This document shows positions 32,936 through 34,200 of a DNA stretch of 34,200 nt, piece after piece. Every line of letters begins with the position of its first letter. The stretch's first letter is position 1. The notes under the pieces were generated by a model. It had not been told where the DNA came from, ran no database searches, and saw only the letters and a list, made by a program, of their open reading frames with translations. The stretch covers positions 1-34,200 of the forward strand of contig JAIRPZ010000319.1 of the NCBI GenBank assembly GCA_031256755.1. The letters run 5' to 3'. This stretch comes from Planctomycetaceae bacterium. Lineage in GTDB: Bacteria; Planctomycetota; Planctomycetia; Pirellulales; Thermoguttaceae. A program made the position numbers and the translations under genes.

Positions 32936-34200
32936 ATGACGACCGCATTGTTGTTATCGTCCGCAAAAACGGACACAAACCCTGTCAATCCTTTCGGTGC
33001 GGCAGAAGAAAACGTTAAAATAGGCAAAAGAACGGGGGGGGGTCAATTTGATCTCGCCGGGCATCCGACCGTAGACGGTAATCCTTCTGCTGCCGTCTGC
33101 CATCCGCAATCTGCCGTCTATTTTGCGGCATTCACCCTTGTCGAACTCTTGGTTGTGATTGCCATTATCGGCATGCTCATTGCTCTTTTACTTCCCGCCA
33201 TCCAAGTTGCCCGCGAGGCAGCCCGCCGGATGCAGTGCCAGAACAACCTCAAGCAACTCGGCTTGGGCGTTCACAATTTCGAGAGTGCCAAAAACACCCT
33301 GCCGCCCGTTGTGATATTCAGTTCACGCGGCTGCGTTTTCAATCTCTTATATCCCTACATCGAACAGCCCGCGCTGTGGAATATTGTGACCGACCCCGCC
33401 AAAGGTTTTATGACCTTTCCTATCCCTGCCGGTCTGAACACTGGCATCGTACAAGCAGATAACTGGTGGTTAGAAGCGATAACTGACGCAGACAGAGCCG
33501 CTCTCGCAACCGTGCCGGTTTACTTCTGTCCGACACGCGGCGCACGGGCTCCGGCAAAAATGGCGGGTCTATTTGACGGATTAAAAGGCAAAGGTGTCAA
33601 CGTGGATCCTAATTGGGACTCCGCTTCCGGTCCCCGCTGTGATTATGCGGCTGTCATCACTCAGTTGGAAGATTTCTACCCTTCCGATTACATGTTCATC
33701 TCCAAAAGAGCAAATTCGGGCAGTGTAATAGGCGGCATGGCAAGTTTCCGCAGTCCGCTGCGGGTGGCGGAATGTACATGCAGCGACAACAACACGGCAT
33801 CCGTCGGAGGCAGGAATACCGTTACATCATGGGCACCGCGTGATCCGATCAGTTGGTGGTCGGACGGAGCAAGCAACCAAATCGTCTTCGGGGAAAAAAC
33901 CATTCCTGACTGGGCATTGGGAAAAGACAACAACAGTGCGAAAACATGGGACGGAAATTATGCGCTGGCTTACAACGAACCGTGGGACTGCGGACCTATC
34001 CGGTATCTTACCGGCGGTAAGGTAAACGGTCAGGACACCGCTTATCCTTGTTTTTCCAAAAATCCAAACGATCCGCGGATTCCGAAAAAGATGCCCATCA
34101 GCAACACTGCCACAGACCCCGAAACAAAGCAGCAAGTCAAGAACAGCGAAGGGCTGGCTTACGTTACTACCCGATACGGCTTCGGCAGCCATCATTCGGG
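32936..34200 (+). CDS. DUF1559 pseudopilin-like protein with long leader peptide (3' partial)
   Basis: Not listed in the ORF track because no stop lies in the window. ATG 32936 follows GGAG with good spacing. The type IV pilin-like motif [15 protein letters not shown] starts near residue 64, followed by [34 protein letters not shown] and, at the right edge, YGFGSHHSG, the standard H-x-G marker of DUF1559. These proteins are exported through prepilin-type processing and are found in dozens to hundreds of copies in planctomycetes; their role is unknown. Odd points are a ~63-residue stretch before the processing site (Ala-Phe) instead of the usual short leader, a G9 tract at 33034-33042 inside it, and a CTGCCGTCT-repeat segment. 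Confidence 0.93.
   Translation, partial: MTTALLLSSAKTDTNPVNPFGAAEENVKIGKRTGGGQFDLAGHPTVDGNPSAAVCHPQSAVYFAAFTLVELLVVIAIIGMLIALLLPAIQVAREAARRMQCQNNLKQLGLGVHNFESAKNTLPPVVIFSSRGCVFNLLYPYIEQPALWNIVTDPAKGFMTFPIPAGLNTGIVQADNWWLEAITDADRAALATVPVYFCPTRGARAPAKMAGLFDGLKGKGVNVDPNWDSASGPRCDYAAVITQLEDFYPSDYMFISKRANSGSVIGGMASFRSPLRVAECTCSDNNTASVGGRNTVTSWAPRDPISWWSDGASNQIVFGEKTIPDWALGKDNNSAKTWDGNYALAYNEPWDCGPIRYLTGGKVNGQDTAYPCFSKNPNDPRIPKKMPISNTATDPETKQQVKNSEGLAYVTTRYGFGSHHS
33034..33042 (+). repeat. G9 homopolymer inside the DUF1559 leader peptide
   Basis: Nine consecutive G residues (codons ACG GGG GGG GGT) between the start codon and the pilin motif. Slippage by one base would put the pilin domain out of frame. 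Confidence 0.8.
33072..33120. repeat. Degenerate CTGCCGTCT repeats and inverted TAGACGG/CCGTCTA pair
   Basis: TAGACGG (33072-33078) and CCGTCTA (33114-33120) form an inverted pair; TGCCGTCTGCC and TGCCGTCTATT are direct repeats within it. The segment lies in the coding leader just before the pilin motif and looks like an intergenic repeat captured in frame. Confidence 0.5.

Noticed and set aside
32575-33027. Minus-strand 150-aa Lys/Arg-rich ORF
   Set aside because: It is antisense to the pyrimidine-rich leader and start of the DUF1559 gene; composition is explained by the C/T tract, and no ribosome site is seen.
1-34200. CRISPR arrays, prophage or integrative-element genes
   Set aside because: No regularly spaced direct repeats, cas, integrase or phage structural motifs seen; the only mobile DNA is the IS630 relic and the possible MITE-like unit.

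Overview
The window looks like a chromosomal segment of a Planctomycetota bacterium. The strongest evidence is the partial gene at the right edge: a DUF1559 pseudopilin with the [14 protein letters not shown] motif and the [10 protein letters not shown] and FGSHHSG hallmarks, a family hugely expanded in planctomycetes. A secreted FGE-sulfatase-fold protein, a secreted HExxH peptidase of DUF1570 type, a ChbG/HpnK deacetylase and weak use of Shine-Dalgarno sites fit the same group. No phage, plasmid or CRISPR signature is visible.

Left part (1-9.6 kb): on the minus strand, gltB (glutamate synthase large chain) is followed after 14 bp by a short Eco57I-like adenine methylase that seems to lack its N-terminal nuclease part. 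Upstream of gltB are a repeat-bearing intergenic region and an unrecognised beta-solenoid-like protein. A divergent promoter pair then leads into a truncated WD40-like membrane protein that ends exactly at a 527-bp decayed IS630 element.

Middle part (9.6-22.7 kb): a HIT hydrolase; an FGE-fold protein and miaB (minus strand); tRNA-Leu(CAG); an FNT-type anion channel overlapping a secreted metallopeptidase; a 1199-residue YhaN/SbcC-like membrane-anchored coiled-coil ATPase followed by a small PH-like membrane protein and an 84-residue protein; class II fructose-bisphosphate aldolase; folE; an ABC ATPase without a permease; and hisH.

Right part (22.8-34.2 kb): a minus-strand cassette of a polyprenyl-phosphate GT2 glycosyltransferase, a PMT/ArnT-like GT39 transferase and a ChbG/HpnK deacetylase, with hisH downstream. 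This set recalls the arnC/arnT/arnD logic of envelope-lipid sugar modification. An NADPH-dependent Fe-S/FAD oxidoreductase of the GltA/NfnB type follows. Then pgsA, a ketoacyl-synthase-fold protein lacking both catalytic histidines, and a chorismatase-family protein lie in a row on the minus strand. A CYTH-domain protein and the DUF1559 gene, the latter with a strong promoter, a ~420-nt pyrimidine-rich leader and a G9 tract, close the window.

Many ORF-track starts are too long. In at least ten cases a sigma70-like -10 box lies inside or just before the annotated 5' end, so starts were moved to the first sensible codon downstream. Coordinates below use these revised starts. All functional statements rest on motif recognition by eye; no database search was run.
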